Shown in pieces: positions 35,264 to 42,770 of a stretch of DNA of 64,000 nucleotides. The DNA comes from CAVSJO01 sp963728445. GTDB taxonomy: Bacteria > Gemmatimonadota > Gemmatimonadetes > Longimicrobiales > RSA9. The DNA is taken from NCBI GenBank assembly GCA_963728445.1, contig CAVSJO010000006.1, forward strand, positions 248,001 through 312,000, written 5' to 3'. Under the pieces are notes generated by a model, which was not told the origin of the DNA, searched no databases, and saw nothing but the letters and a program-made list of their open reading frames with translations. The position numbers and the translations under genes were made by a program. Position 1 is the stretch's first letter; every line of letters begins with the position of its first letter.

Positions 35264-36666
35264 GCAACGCCTTCGATGCGTTTCACCTGCCCGGTCTCTC
35301 GCCGGACGAGGACGTAGCAGGGTGGGGCGTCCTGGAAGCCGGCGGGGTCCGCCTGCGCTGGCCTCGGCTGAAGCCGGGTGCCGTGGCCCGCCAGACGGCC
35401 CGGCTCGAGTCCGCCGCCGCGCGCGGGCTCCGGCAATGGTCGACGGACGACGTCGTCGCTGCCGTCGACCGCGTCGCCTCACGGCTCATGGACTCCGCCG
35501 ATCCACTGCGCCGCGAGGCCGATCGGCTTGTCTCCGCCGTCACCGGCTATTCGGCTCCCATGACACGGCTGGTCCTGGACCGCATGGTCGCGGACTGGTC
35601 CCGACCCGCCCTCGAGGTGCTGCTCGCCGCGGACCTGCCCCATCGCGGGGTGCTCGACGGATTCAGGCCTGCAGGCCAACGGGGCCGGCGAGTGCGCGCG
35701 TTCGGACCGAGCCTGGCCCACATCGTCTTCGCCGGAAACGTGCCCGGCGTTGCGGTGACTGCGCTCGTCCGGTGCCTGCTCGTGAAGGCGCCCGTGCTCG
35801 CGAAGACGGCCTCCGACGAGCCCGTCCTCCCGGTGCTCTTCGCCCGGACCCTCGCGGCAGTCGCGCCGGAGCTCGGAGACGCCGTTGCAGTGACCTACTG
35901 GCCCGGAGAGGACGGAGGCGAATCCGGGGAAGAGGCAGCCCGCGCGGCGGAGCTCGTCGTCGTCTATGGTGGGGAGGACGCGGTCGTCTCGGCCCGGAGC
36001 GCCGCGCGCCCCGGCGCCCGCGTCGTCGCCCACGGTCCGCGGCTCTCCTTCGGCGTCATCGGGAGGGGCGCGCTGTCTCCGGGGCGCCTCCCCGACACCG
36101 CCGCTGACGCCGCCCGCTCCGTCGCCACGTTCGACCAGCGCGGGTGCGTCTCGCCGCACCTGTTCTACGTGGAGCGCGGGGGCAACGCCAAGCCGGCGGA
36201 TTTCGCCGGGCGCCTGGCCGATTCGCTCGCGGCGCTGGAGCGGGAGCTGCCACGCGGCAGGATCTCACCCGCCGAAGCGGCACGCATCCGACAGGTCCGC
36301 GGAGCGGCCGAGTTCAGGACAGGCCCCGAATCCGGGCTGCTGGCGCCTCCGGACCTCGCGTGGACGGTGGTCCAGGACGACGATCCCCGCTTCGAGACGA
36401 GCTGCCTGAACCGCGTCGTTCGCGTCAAGGCGGTGGACCGTCTGGACGACGTCCCGGCTCTCGTCGCGCCACACCGCGGGGTGCTGCAGTCGGTCGGCTA
36501 CGCCGTCGACCTGCACCGGCTCGACGACCTGGCCCGGGCGCTGGCGGAGGTCGGCGTCGTTCGCCTGTGCCCGCTCGCGGAGCTGCCCTGGCCTCCCGCT
36601 GAATGGCACCACGACGGCGCCGCCCCCATCGGCGAGCTGCTACGCTGGGTCGATCTCGAAGGCTAG
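35260..36666 (+). CDS. luxC: LuxC-like fatty acyl-CoA reductase
   Basis: 468 residues from GTG 35260, overlapping the luxE stop. An N-terminal helical part leads to an aldehyde-dehydrogenase-type fold: AHIVFAGNVPGVAVTALV and LVKAPVLAKTASDEPV (nucleotide binding), and FDQRGCVSPHLFYVERG, where Cys at about 296 is the acylated active-site residue in the LuxC motif. It reduces the acyl group to a fatty aldehyde with NADPH. Together LuxE and LuxC convert a fatty acid to an aldehyde. Possible uses are aldehyde or alcohol lipids, wax or a pigment tail. Last gene of the co-directional run from 26137. Confidence 0.87.
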   Translation: MSNAFDAFHLPGLSPDEDVAGWGVLEAGGVRLRWPRLKPGAVARQTARLESAAARGLRQWSTDDVVAAVDRVASRLMDSADPLRREADRLVSAVTGYSAPMTRLVLDRMVADWSRPALEVLLAADLPHRGVLDGFRPAGQRGRRVRAFGPSLAHIVFAGNVPGVAVTALVRCLLVKAPVLAKTASDEPVLPVLFARTLAAVAPELGDAVAVTYWPGEDGGESGEEAARAAELVVVYGGEDAVVSARSAARPGARVVAHGPRLSFGVIGRGALSPGRLPDTAADAARSVATFDQRGCVSPHLFYVERGGNAKPADFAGRLADSLAALERELPRGRISPAEAARIRQVRGAAEFRTGPESGLLAPPDLAWTVVQDDDPRFETSCLNRVVRVKAVDRLDDVPALVAPHRGVLQSVGYAVDLHRLDDLARALAEVGVVRLCPLAELPWPPAEWHHDGAAPIGELLRWVDLEG

Positions 36667-36858
36667 CTCGACCCGTTTCGGCTCCGGCCGGCCAGCAGCG
36701 CCCGCAGCCGTGCCGCGTCCGAATCCGAGTATCCGAAGAGGACCAGCTCCTCGAATGCGCTCTCGTACTCCGCCACCCAGCACGAGGTGGTTGTTGGCAG
36801 CGTTCACCACTGCGTCACCCTCGTATTCTGCGATGTCGCCCGTATCGATCCGTATCAT
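36663..36858 (-). pseudogene. Decayed macro-domain (ADP-ribose-binding) gene with internal deletion
   Basis: From ATG 36858 (GGAGGCGGAGA upstream, a strong ribosome site) the frame reads MIRIDTGDIAEYEGDAVVNA then ANNHLVLGGGV, the classical N-terminus of macro-domain proteins (GDI, DAVVNAAN, GGGV). Immediately afterwards coding quality moves to the +1 frame, reading EYESAFEELVLFGYSDSDA then ARLRALLAGRSRNGSS and a TAG at 36665-36663, which looks like the C-terminal strand and helix of the same family. The central part (about 90-100 residues) is missing, so the gene is broken by a deletion plus frame change. Its 3' end overlaps the luxC stop, and it lies just downstream of a minus-strand terminator. 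Confidence 0.55.
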
Positions 36859-36875
36859 TCTCCGCCTCCGGGATG

Positions 36876-36921
36876 AAAAAAAGGCGGCCCCGGGCGAAAC
36901 GTTCTCGCCCGGGGCCGCCTT
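36876..36921 (-). terminator. Rho-independent terminator for the AbrB-type gene
   Basis: A perfect 17-base stem (36881-36897 with 36905-36921; loop of seven) is followed, on the minus strand, by a run of seven T (36882-36876). It sits 33 bases after the stop of the AbrB-like gene at 36954. Confidence 0.85.
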
Positions 36922-36953
36922 CCAGCGGCCGAAGCTCGGCCGCCTTTCCGCCT

Positions 36954-37154
36954 CTATTCCTCCGGGCCCGGCGCCTGATGCTGGGTTCGCCACATGACGA
37001 TCTGCCGGGTCCCGTTCGAGCTCTCCTCGACCCGCACGGTCATCATGTCGCCGTCCTCCAGGCCGAGATCGTCCCGAATCTCCTGCGGAATCGTGACGCG
37101 GCCTCCCACGCCCACCGTCACGTCGCCGTAGTACAGCGTTCGGTAGAGCGCCAT
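36954..37154 (-). CDS. AbrB/SpoVT-family DNA-binding protein
   Basis: 66 residues from ATG 37154 (AAGGGGAAAC upstream). The swapped-hairpin AbrB motif is clear: DVTVGVGGRVTIPQEIRDDLGL followed by EDGDMMTVRVEE, so an Arg-Val-Thr-Ile-Pro core and a GD turn are present. The short C-terminal tail (RTQHQAPGPEE) differs from MazE antitoxins. No toxin gene adjoins it, so it is more likely a stand-alone transition-state-type regulator. It has its own terminator. The 311 bases to its right separate it from a divergent lytic transglycosylase gene. Confidence 0.85.
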   Translation of the reverse strand: MALYRTLYYGDVTVGVGGRVTIPQEIRDDLGLEDGDMMTVRVEESSNGTRQIVMWRTQHQAPGPEE

Positions 37155-37465
37155 GGAGTTTCCCCTTCTCTGGAGTCGATCGCCGCTTCCGGGCACGGGC
37201 GGAGCCGCCCTCGATAGTCCGACCAATGTACCGGGCGTGATGCGCGGCGGCAAGCGAAGCGCGGTCGATTCCGTTGCACCCGCGCGCCACAAACATGCGT
37301 TCCAGAGCGCCGGACGGGATCGGGATTGTCCACGCACTGCCTTGATTGTTCCGGGTTTTCCACAGCCTCGGACCCGCCGGGGTATGCCCTTTGCACCCTC
37401 CGCTCCGGCCGACTCACCCCCGGTGATCGGACTGCAACGCCCGTGTTCCGAGAGCGAGGCAGCAC
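37155..37465. other. 311-base divergent intergenic region
   Basis: Should hold promoters for the AbrB-type gene (minus) and the lytic transglycosylase (plus). TTGATT at about 37343 resembles a -35 box for the plus-strand gene but no fitting -10 was found. No gene or repeat seen. Confidence 0.35.
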
Positions 37466-38197
37466 ATGACATATACGACCGGCAGTTTGCCCACGCCCCG
37501 ATTGCACCGTCCTGCAGAGGTCGCTGCAGTCTGCCTGCGCTGGCTCGCGCCCACGATCGTACTCCTGCTGCTTGGAGGGCTGGTCGCTGCGGTCGGCGTC
37601 ACGGGCGGCAATGCAATGGCCCGGCCTTCGACGCCGGTAGCCGGAGAGGCCCCCGACGTGAACGGACTGCTGCGCCGGGCCGACACCCTGGAGACGCGGC
37701 TCGCGCAGGTCCAGAGCTACTACGAGCAGAATGTCGCACCGATCCAGCGCGTCCTGGTCGACTACGGTGCCGAGCCGGCGGCGGGGCGCACGATCGCCAT
37801 GGCACTCGTCCGGGAAGCCAATCGGGCAGGCCTCGAGCCCCGGGTGCTGCTTGCAGTGCTGCTCGTGGAGAATCCGGAGCTCAACCCACGCGCCCGAAGC
37901 CGCGTCGGCGCGGTGGGCCTGATGCAGGTCATGCCGATGCACCAGGGTCGCTGGGCCGCCTGCTCCGGTCCGCTCACGGCGGTGGACGGCAACATCTGCT
38001 ACGGCGCCCAGATCTTCGCTAGCCTGTATCGTCGAACCCATGACCCGGACGAGGCGCTGCTTCGCTACAACGGGTGCGTGAACGGGACGAATACGCCGGA
38101 CTGCCACAGCTATCCGTACCACGTCTACGCCCGCGCGGGCCGCGCCAGTCTCCTCGCCTGGCTGTCGCCCCACCCGGTGGGAGCGGCGATGCCGTAG
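37466..38197 (+). CDS. Lytic transglycosylase (SLT domain), membrane-anchored
   Basis: 243 residues. One membrane helix near the N-terminus (APTIVLLLLGGLVAAVGV) serves as signal anchor. The SLT domain starts near 115: AVLLVENPELNPRARS with the catalytic Glu, then GAVGLMQVMPMHQGRWA (the GLMQ-MP motif) and ALLRYNGCVNG (a variant of AYNAG). It cleaves the glycan strands of peptidoglycan without water, releasing 1,6-anhydro products. The AYNAG-type motif is modified and followed by extra Cys residues (GCVNGTNTPDCHSYPY), which could form a disulfide. It ends before a strong bidirectional terminator. Confidence 0.88.
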   Translation: MTYTTGSLPTPRLHRPAEVAAVCLRWLAPTIVLLLLGGLVAAVGVTGGNAMARPSTPVAGEAPDVNGLLRRADTLETRLAQVQSYYEQNVAPIQRVLVDYGAEPAAGRTIAMALVREANRAGLEPRVLLAVLLVENPELNPRARSRVGAVGLMQVMPMHQGRWAACSGPLTAVDGNICYGAQIFASLYRRTHDPDEALLRYNGCVNGTNTPDCHSYPYHVYARAGRASLLAWLSPHPVGAAMP

Positions 38198-38255
38198 GCG
38201 ACGACGGCGCCGGCCGGCCGCGCCGCCGCAGGCACCCACGGGCGGACTCGCGAAT

Positions 38256-38298
38256 GCGAAAGGGTCCGGTCGGCGATTCGCCGACCGGACCCTTTCGC
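38256..38298. terminator. 43-base perfect palindrome, bidirectional terminator-like
   Basis: A 21-base arm (38256-38276) is perfectly complementary to 38278-38298 around a single T. The arm ends in GCGAAAGGG/CCCTTTCGC, giving a CCCTTTC/GGGAAAG tract on both strands. It lies between convergent genes ending at 38197 and 38332, as expected of a shared terminator. Confidence 0.75.
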
Positions 38299-38331
38299 GG
38301 AGTTGTGCGCCGCTCGACCCGGCTCGGGTGG

Positions 38332-38604
38332 TCAGGGAAGGCAGGAGCGAAGCAGCCCCAGGAGTTGGTGCTCGGGAAGCGACCGGGCGCGGGCGACGGC
38401 CTCTTCGGCCGAGGGCTCGATGAAGATCTGGGCCGTCCTCATCGGTTCTTCGTCCTCGCCGGTGTCGCCCGGGGAGAAGGCAAGCCGTCCGCGGGCGTTG
38501 TCCCCTGCTCGCTGCGGCTCGGCGATCTCCACGTAGACGTCCCAGAACCGCCCCTCGTGGGCGAGGGTGGCCAGGTGATGCATGCGGGTCTGTCCGGTCG
38601 TCAT
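38332..38604 (-). CDS. Small conserved-looking acidic protein
   Basis: 90 residues from ATG 38604; a second ATG at 38583 is also possible. Not recognised. The composition is coding-like, with a central MHHLATLAHEGRFWDVYVEI segment, an acidic loop (GDTGEDEEPMRTAQIF) and a C-terminal helix (EEAVARARSLPEHQLLGLL). There is no signal peptide or membrane helix. It is probably transcribed with the small gene 18 bases upstream. Confidence 0.6.
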   Translation of the reverse strand: MTTGQTRMHHLATLAHEGRFWDVYVEIAEPQRAGDNARGRLAFSPGDTGEDEEPMRTAQIFIEPSAEEAVARARSLPEHQLLGLLRSCLP

Positions 38605-38621
38605 GTCGGTTCTGGTCGGCG

Positions 38622-38759
38622 TCAGCCGGGAAAAGGAAGGACCGGCTCGAAGGCGGCTGCCTCGGTCCGTGTGCGCAGGGCGAGCTCGGCCCGAACGAGT
38701 TCCAGGACGCACTTCTCGTCGATCTGCTCGGCGTCCCGGTACCGGGTACCACGTTTCAC
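38622..38759 (-). CDS. Possible 45-residue small protein
   Basis: From GTG 38759 the frame encodes a short, well-formed sequence: KRGTRYRDAEQIDEKC, VLELVRAELALRTRTEAA, FEPVLPFPG, then TGA. Its codon use (third-position G/C) matches its neighbours and it contains an amphipathic helix. No strong ribosome site is visible and no family was recognised. It sits between the terminator hairpin at 38812-38856 and the 90-residue gene. Confidence 0.4.
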   Translation of the reverse strand: MKRGTRYRDAEQIDEKCVLELVRAELALRTRTEAAAFEPVLPFPG

Positions 38760-38811
38760 CGTTCCGGCTTCGAGGTCAAGTGCGAGCTGGCAGACCGGCG
38801 CCGGCGGTGGG

Positions 38812-38856
38812 AAAAAAAGGAGCCCCGCGCGTCATCGCTGCTGCGCGCGGGGCTCC
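38812..38856 (-). terminator. Rho-independent terminator after the flavoprotein gene
   Basis: GGAGCCCCGCGCG (38819-38831) pairs perfectly with CGCGCGGGGCTCC (38844-38856), loop of 12. On the minus strand it is followed by seven T (38818-38812). It ends transcription of the kinase/flavoprotein pair (41378 to 38995). Confidence 0.85.
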
Positions 38857-38994
38857 GGTCATTCCCGAGTCGCGAAACCGGCGGCGGGACGTCGCGAGGC
38901 GTGCGGCGGAACCCCGGGGGCCGGTTCGAAGCTCGAGGGCGGCCGCGCCGTGCGCGGCAACCTCATCGAAGCTACAGGTCGGGGCCGTCCGGGG

Positions 38995-39921
38995 TCAAGA
39001 GACGTGGCCGATCTCGAGACCGGCCGGCAGGAGCGACCGGTGCATCGCCAGGGCCGCTCGGACCCCCTCGGCGGCAGCGGTGACGGCGAGGTACGGGTGC
39101 CCGGTGAGGTCGCCGGCGGCGTAGACGCCTGGAACCGACGTCTCCTGCCCGTGGTCGACGCGCACGTGCGAGCCCGCATCGCAATCGCACTGCATGGCCG
39201 CGGCGAGGTCGCAGGCGGGGAAGGTGCCGAGATGGAAGAACAGGGCGTCGGCCCCGAGCTCCCGGCCGTCCTCGAAACGGATGGTCCGGAGCTGTCCCTG
39301 TCGGGAGTCGAGGCGAACGACGTGGCCCGGGACGACGGCCACGTCGTGCCGACGAAGGCGCTCCGCGAGATCGGCCGTGAGCGGCGGGTCCTCGGGCCGG
39401 GGCAGCAGGGTTACGCGGGCGGCCCAGGGCGTGAGGAAGAGGGCCAGGGCGGCGGCCGGCGGATCGCCTCCGAGGACGGCCACCCGGCGTTCCGCCACGG
39501 TGGGGCCGTCGCAGTCCGGGCAGTGGAAGACGGATGTGCCGTAGGCGCGGTCGATTCCGTCGATCTCGGGAACGACGTCCTTGCGGCCGTAGCAGAGGAG
39601 AACCCTCCGAGCGCGGATCGACTCACCTTCTCCGGTCCGAGCCTCGAAGGCGCCCTTGTCGCCTTCGAGACCGACGACCATTCCGGCCCGGAGCTCAGCC
39701 CCCGCATCGCTGGCCTGCTGTCGGAGCCGACGGCGGAGCGTGAGGGGTGGGACCTCGGGCAGTCCCGGAAAGCCGTGCACCGCCCACGTAGGCTCGTTGC
39801 GGGGATCGCCGGCGTCGAGGAGGAGGATGCGCCTCCGGTAGCGGCCGAGCCACGCAGCGGCCGAAAGCCCGGCCGGTCCCCCGCCCACGATGATCGCGTC
39901 GAAGACGGCTTCCGAACTCAC
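38995..39921 (-). CDS. Thioredoxin-reductase-like FAD/NAD(P) oxidoreductase
   Basis: 308 residues from GTG 39921. An N-terminal FAD-binding motif (IIVGGGPAGLSAAAWLG) is followed by LLLDAGDPRN, a redox motif SVFHCPDCDGPT (CPDC in place of the CATC of true thioredoxin reductase), and VAVLGGDPPAAALAL at the NAD(P) site (normally GGGDSA). The C-terminal FAD motif GVYAAGDLTG is intact. It probably transfers electrons from NAD(P)H to an unknown disulfide or quinone partner. Its start overlaps the stop of the histidine kinase (GTGA), so the two are translationally coupled. Confidence 0.85.
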   Translation of the reverse strand: MSSEAVFDAIIVGGGPAGLSAAAWLGRYRRRILLLDAGDPRNEPTWAVHGFPGLPEVPPLTLRRRLRQQASDAGAELRAGMVVGLEGDKGAFEARTGEGESIRARRVLLCYGRKDVVPEIDGIDRAYGTSVFHCPDCDGPTVAERRVAVLGGDPPAAALALFLTPWAARVTLLPRPEDPPLTADLAERLRRHDVAVVPGHVVRLDSRQGQLRTIRFEDGRELGADALFFHLGTFPACDLAAAMQCDCDAGSHVRVDHGQETSVPGVYAAGDLTGHPYLAVTAAAEGVRAALAMHRSLLPAGLEIGHVS

Positions 39922-41378
39922 GACGCGCTGTTGCTGACGGCGGGCAGCTCGATGTGGAATACGGTGCCTTTCTGGAGCCGGCTCTCCGCGGTGAGGCGGC
40001 CGCCATGGGCCTCCGTCACTTCCTTGGCGATGGCGAGCCCGAGTCCCGAGCCCTTCACCCGGGCTTCGCTTCCCACCTGGTAGAACTTGTCGAAGATGAA
40101 CGGGAGCTGATCCTCGGGGATGCCGGACCCGGTGTCACTCACGTCGATGCGCACGCCATCGTCGGAGCGGCAGGCCCGGACCTCGATCGCGCCGCCCTCG
40201 GGCGTGAACTTGAAGGCATTCGAGATCAGGTTTCCGAGAAGCTCGTTGCGCAGTCGGTCTCCGTCCGCCCGGATGATGCGGGGGGCGCCGTCGTCCATCT
40301 CGGCGGCGAACCGGATCCGCTTCTGTTCGGCCAGGGGCTCGAAGGTCCGCTGGACGGTTCGGAGGAGCTCGGCCAGCTCGACGTCGCCGGGGTGGACCTG
40401 GAATCCGCCTGCCTCGATGCGGCTGATGTCGAGGAGCTGGTTGACCTGGCGGGTGAGGGACTCGGTCTGCTCGATGATGCGGCCGAGGATTTCCTTCTGA
40501 CCCTTCTCCACCTCGCCGTAGAGGCCGTCCTGCATGAGCTCCGCGTAGCCGCCGATCACGTTGATGGGCGTCTTCAGCTCATGGCTCGCCACGCTCACGA
40601 ACTCCGCCTTCAGGCGGTCGAGCTCGGCGAGCTGCTCCGTCATGGTGCGGAAGGAGCGGGACAGGTCGCCGATCTCGTCGTCGCGGTCATAGGGCAGGGC
40701 TTCGTGGACGACGAACTCGCCACCGGCGACGTTGCTCATGGCGTCCCTCAGCCGCTTCAGTGGGCGGGAGAGGGAGCGGGTAGCCAGGCCGGCGATGAGG
40801 AGCGCGACGAGAAACGCGATCGCCGCGACGAGCGTCACGGCGCTGACGGCGGACTCGCTGATGCGCTGTGCCTCGGTGATCTCACGGAAGCTGCGCTGGT
40901 CGACGGCACGGGAGACGGGGCCGAGGGATTCCCGCGCGCGCCGGAGCAGGTCCGGGACCGTGGGCTGGAAGTAGGCGGTGGCGGCCTCCGATTCGCCGTC
41001 CACGACGAGGCTCTCGACGCGACGAACCGCGTCGCCGAGAGTGTCGAGCATGGCGGCGGTGGGCGCCGTGACGTCTCCGTACCCGAAGTCCCGGACCACG
41101 CCGAGTTGCTCGCGGGCGCGGGCGAGGGAGCGGTACATGCCCTGACGCAGCGTAGTATCTTCGGACGCCAGTGCGACGTACGAACGGGTGTAGCGGTCCA
41201 GCTCGGAGAGGGACGCCTGCAGCTCGCCGATGGACTCGACGGCGCGTGTGTGTCGCCCACGCTGGTCCACGGCGATGTTGCGCATCTCCGTGAGGCGGCT
41301 GACCGCGAAGAGAGCCGGCGCGAGGACGAGCAGTGTGATCGCGCCGAACGTGAGCAGGAGTCGCTTTCGCAGCGTCAT
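39918..41378 (-). CDS. HAMP-domain membrane sensor histidine kinase (divergent from the gas vesicle cluster)
   Basis: 486 residues from ATG 41378. Membrane helices at about 7-26 and 178-200 flank a helical periplasmic sensor (four-helix type, residues 27-177), then HAMP, then the phosphoacceptor FVSVASHELKTPINV (His about 266). N (LGNLISNAFKF), G1 (VSDTGSGIPED) and G2 (KGSGLGLAIAKEV) boxes follow. The kinase core closely resembles that of the kinase at 47327 (shared TPINV-x2-GY-x2-LM and SRIEAG/SKIEAG). Its gene is divergent from the gvp cluster and coupled to a thiol-type flavoprotein, suggesting a redox-related signal. No response regulator gene lies beside it. Confidence 0.9.
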   Translation of the reverse strand: MTLRKRLLLTFGAITLLVLAPALFAVSRLTEMRNIAVDQRGRHTRAVESIGELQASLSELDRYTRSYVALASEDTTLRQGMYRSLARAREQLGVVRDFGYGDVTAPTAAMLDTLGDAVRRVESLVVDGESEAATAYFQPTVPDLLRRARESLGPVSRAVDQRSFREITEAQRISESAVSAVTLVAAIAFLVALLIAGLATRSLSRPLKRLRDAMSNVAGGEFVVHEALPYDRDDEIGDLSRSFRTMTEQLAELDRLKAEFVSVASHELKTPINVIGGYAELMQDGLYGEVEKGQKEILGRIIEQTESLTRQVNQLLDISRIEAGGFQVHPGDVELAELLRTVQRTFEPLAEQKRIRFAAEMDDGAPRIIRADGDRLRNELLGNLISNAFKFTPEGGAIEVRACRSDDGVRIDVSDTGSGIPEDQLPFIFDKFYQVGSEARVKGSGLGLAIAKEVTEAHGGRLTAESRLQKGTVFHIELPAVSNSAS

Positions 41379-41466
41379 GTAGTCGGAGCCTGATGGAACG
41401 GCATTCGAAGGGTGGGCTGCACGCCGCGTGCCCGCCGGGTCGCCGCGGCCCGTAGTGTGCATGCGG

Positions 41467-41494
41467 TTGCGCCAGCACCCGGGCACCGTATGAT
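41467..41494 (+). promoter_or_regulatory. Candidate sigma-70-type promoter of the gas vesicle cluster
   Basis: TTGCGC (41467-41472) and TATGAT (41489-41494) are separated by 16 bases and lie about 50 bases before the first gvp start. The match is good to TTGACA/TATAAT. Transcription of a six-kilobase cluster from here would be consistent with the gene overlaps downstream. Confidence 0.4.
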
Positions 41495-41542
41495 AGCCTG
41501 GGGACGGACTTCCCGCAGCCGACTTCAGTACAGGACGATTCG

Positions 41543-42382
41543 ATGGCACCCGAGAACGCCGGTGCATACGAGGAGCCCCAGCCCGCACCTTTGGCCGAGC
41601 CCGGCGCGTTGCCGGATTCCGCGGACGAGGGCAAGTACGTCTACTGCATCATCAGGACCGCTGACGACAAGGACTTCGGTCCCATCGGCATCGGGGAGGG
41701 CGGCAACCACGTCTACACCGTCAACCACGAGCATCTGGCGGCGGTCGTAAGCGACACGCCGATCCGCATCTACGATCCCACCCGGGAGAACGTGCTCGCG
41801 CACGAGCTCGTCAACGAGACGGTGATGCGCGAGCACACGGTGATCCCGATGTCCTTCGGCACGATCTTCCGGACGGAGGACGACATCGTCGAGCTGCTGC
41901 GCTCCACGTACCGCGCATTCGACGACGTGCTCGAGAAGATGCGGGACAAGATCGAATTCGGGCTGAAGGTCCTCTGGGACCGGGAGCGCGTCATCGCGCA
42001 CCTGGAAGAGGACGACGAGGAGATCGGGCGGCTCAAGGAGGAGATCACGCACAACGCCCAGGGCTCCACGTACTTCGCACGCATGCAGCTCGGTCGGCTC
42101 GTGGAGAGCGCTCTCGAGACCGCGGCAAACGATTACGTGATGGACATCCACGAGTCCCTCAAGCCCGTGGCTGTCGCGAGCCGGTCGAACAAGCCCATCG
42201 GCGACCGCATGATCATGAACGCCGCCTACCTCGTCGACCGGGACCGGGAGCCGGATTTCGACCAGGCGGTGAAGGCGCTCAGCCGGAAGTACGAGGACGT
42301 GCTGTCCTTCAAGTACACCGGACCGTGGCCGCCGTATAACTTCGTCAACATCCGCCTCCGCCTGGAACGGGCGGAGGGATGA
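41543..42382 (+). CDS. gvpF: Gas vesicle protein GvpF/GvpL family (first copy)
   Basis: 279 residues from ATG 41543. After a 27-residue Pro/Glu/Ala-rich leader the GvpF/L domain begins (YVYCIIRTADD, VYTVNHEHLAAVVSDTP) and ends with the family signature LSFKYTGPWPPYNFVNIRL. GvpF and GvpL bind GvpA and are thought to help nucleate the vesicle and prevent its premature aggregation. A helical middle (LKVLWDRERVIAHLEEDDEE) is typical of the family. It is the first gene of the cluster, with a promoter candidate about 50 bases upstream. By order (F then G) it corresponds to GvpF of Priestia megaterium. Confidence 0.92.
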   Translation: MAPENAGAYEEPQPAPLAEPGALPDSADEGKYVYCIIRTADDKDFGPIGIGEGGNHVYTVNHEHLAAVVSDTPIRIYDPTRENVLAHELVNETVMREHTVIPMSFGTIFRTEDDIVELLRSTYRAFDDVLEKMRDKIEFGLKVLWDRERVIAHLEEDDEEIGRLKEEITHNAQGSTYFARMQLGRLVESALETAANDYVMDIHESLKPVAVASRSNKPIGDRMIMNAAYLVDRDREPDFDQAVKALSRKYEDVLSFKYTGPWPPYNFVNIRLRLERAEG

Positions 42383-42389
42383 CGCTCAC

Positions 42390-42770
42390 GTGGGGCTGCT
42401 GAAGCACGTGCTCTTCTGGCCCGTCACCGGGCCGAAATTCCTGATCGAGTTCTCCCTCGACCGCGTTCAGGGCGTCGTGCGCGAGGAGCTGACGGACGAT
42501 AGCCGCATCAAGGCCGAGCTGATGGAGCTCCAGCTCGAGCTGGAGCTCGGAGACGTCGACGACGACGAATACGCCCGCCGGGAGGCCGAGCTCATGCGGC
42601 AGCTTCGGGAGGTCCGCGAGTGGCGGGAGCGATTCGGCATGGGCGTCTCGGGCGGCCCCGTTCGCGTCGCGTCGCGTGAAGACGAGCGCGCCGCGGCCCC
42701 GGAAACGGCGGATCCGCAGGGCGCGACGGTCGAGCTCGACTTCGGCTCGGCCGACGACGCCGGTTCATGA
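42390..42770 (+). CDS. gvpG: Gas vesicle protein GvpG
   Basis: 126 residues from GTG 42390. The first part reads LLKHVLFWPVTGPKFLIEFS and ELMELQLELELGDVDDDEYARREAEL, matching the short GvpG helix-turn pattern (LQ-x-LE-x-GE/D-x5-EY-x3-E). The remaining 45 residues form an acidic, poorly conserved tail. GvpG is a minor accessory protein in vesicle assembly. Its stop overlaps the ArsA-like gene start by four bases. Confidence 0.85.
   Translation: MGLLKHVLFWPVTGPKFLIEFSLDRVQGVVREELTDDSRIKAELMELQLELELGDVDDDEYARREAELMRQLREVREWRERFGMGVSGGPVRVASREDERAAAPETADPQGATVELDFGSADDAGS

Noticed and set aside
34118..36666. A complete bioluminescence operon
   Set aside because: Only LuxE- and LuxC-like genes are present; no luciferase alpha/beta or LuxD gene occurs in the window.
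36954..37154. MazE-type antitoxin of a toxin-antitoxin pair
   Set aside because: No toxin-sized gene adjoins it on the same strand; the only downstream sequence is a terminator and a decayed macro-domain gene.
38074..40083. A 669-residue plus-strand frame over the lytic transglycosylase, small genes and flavoprotein
   Set aside because: It crosses two strong terminators and overlaps real genes on both strands; Gly/Arg/Pro-rich antisense-like composition.
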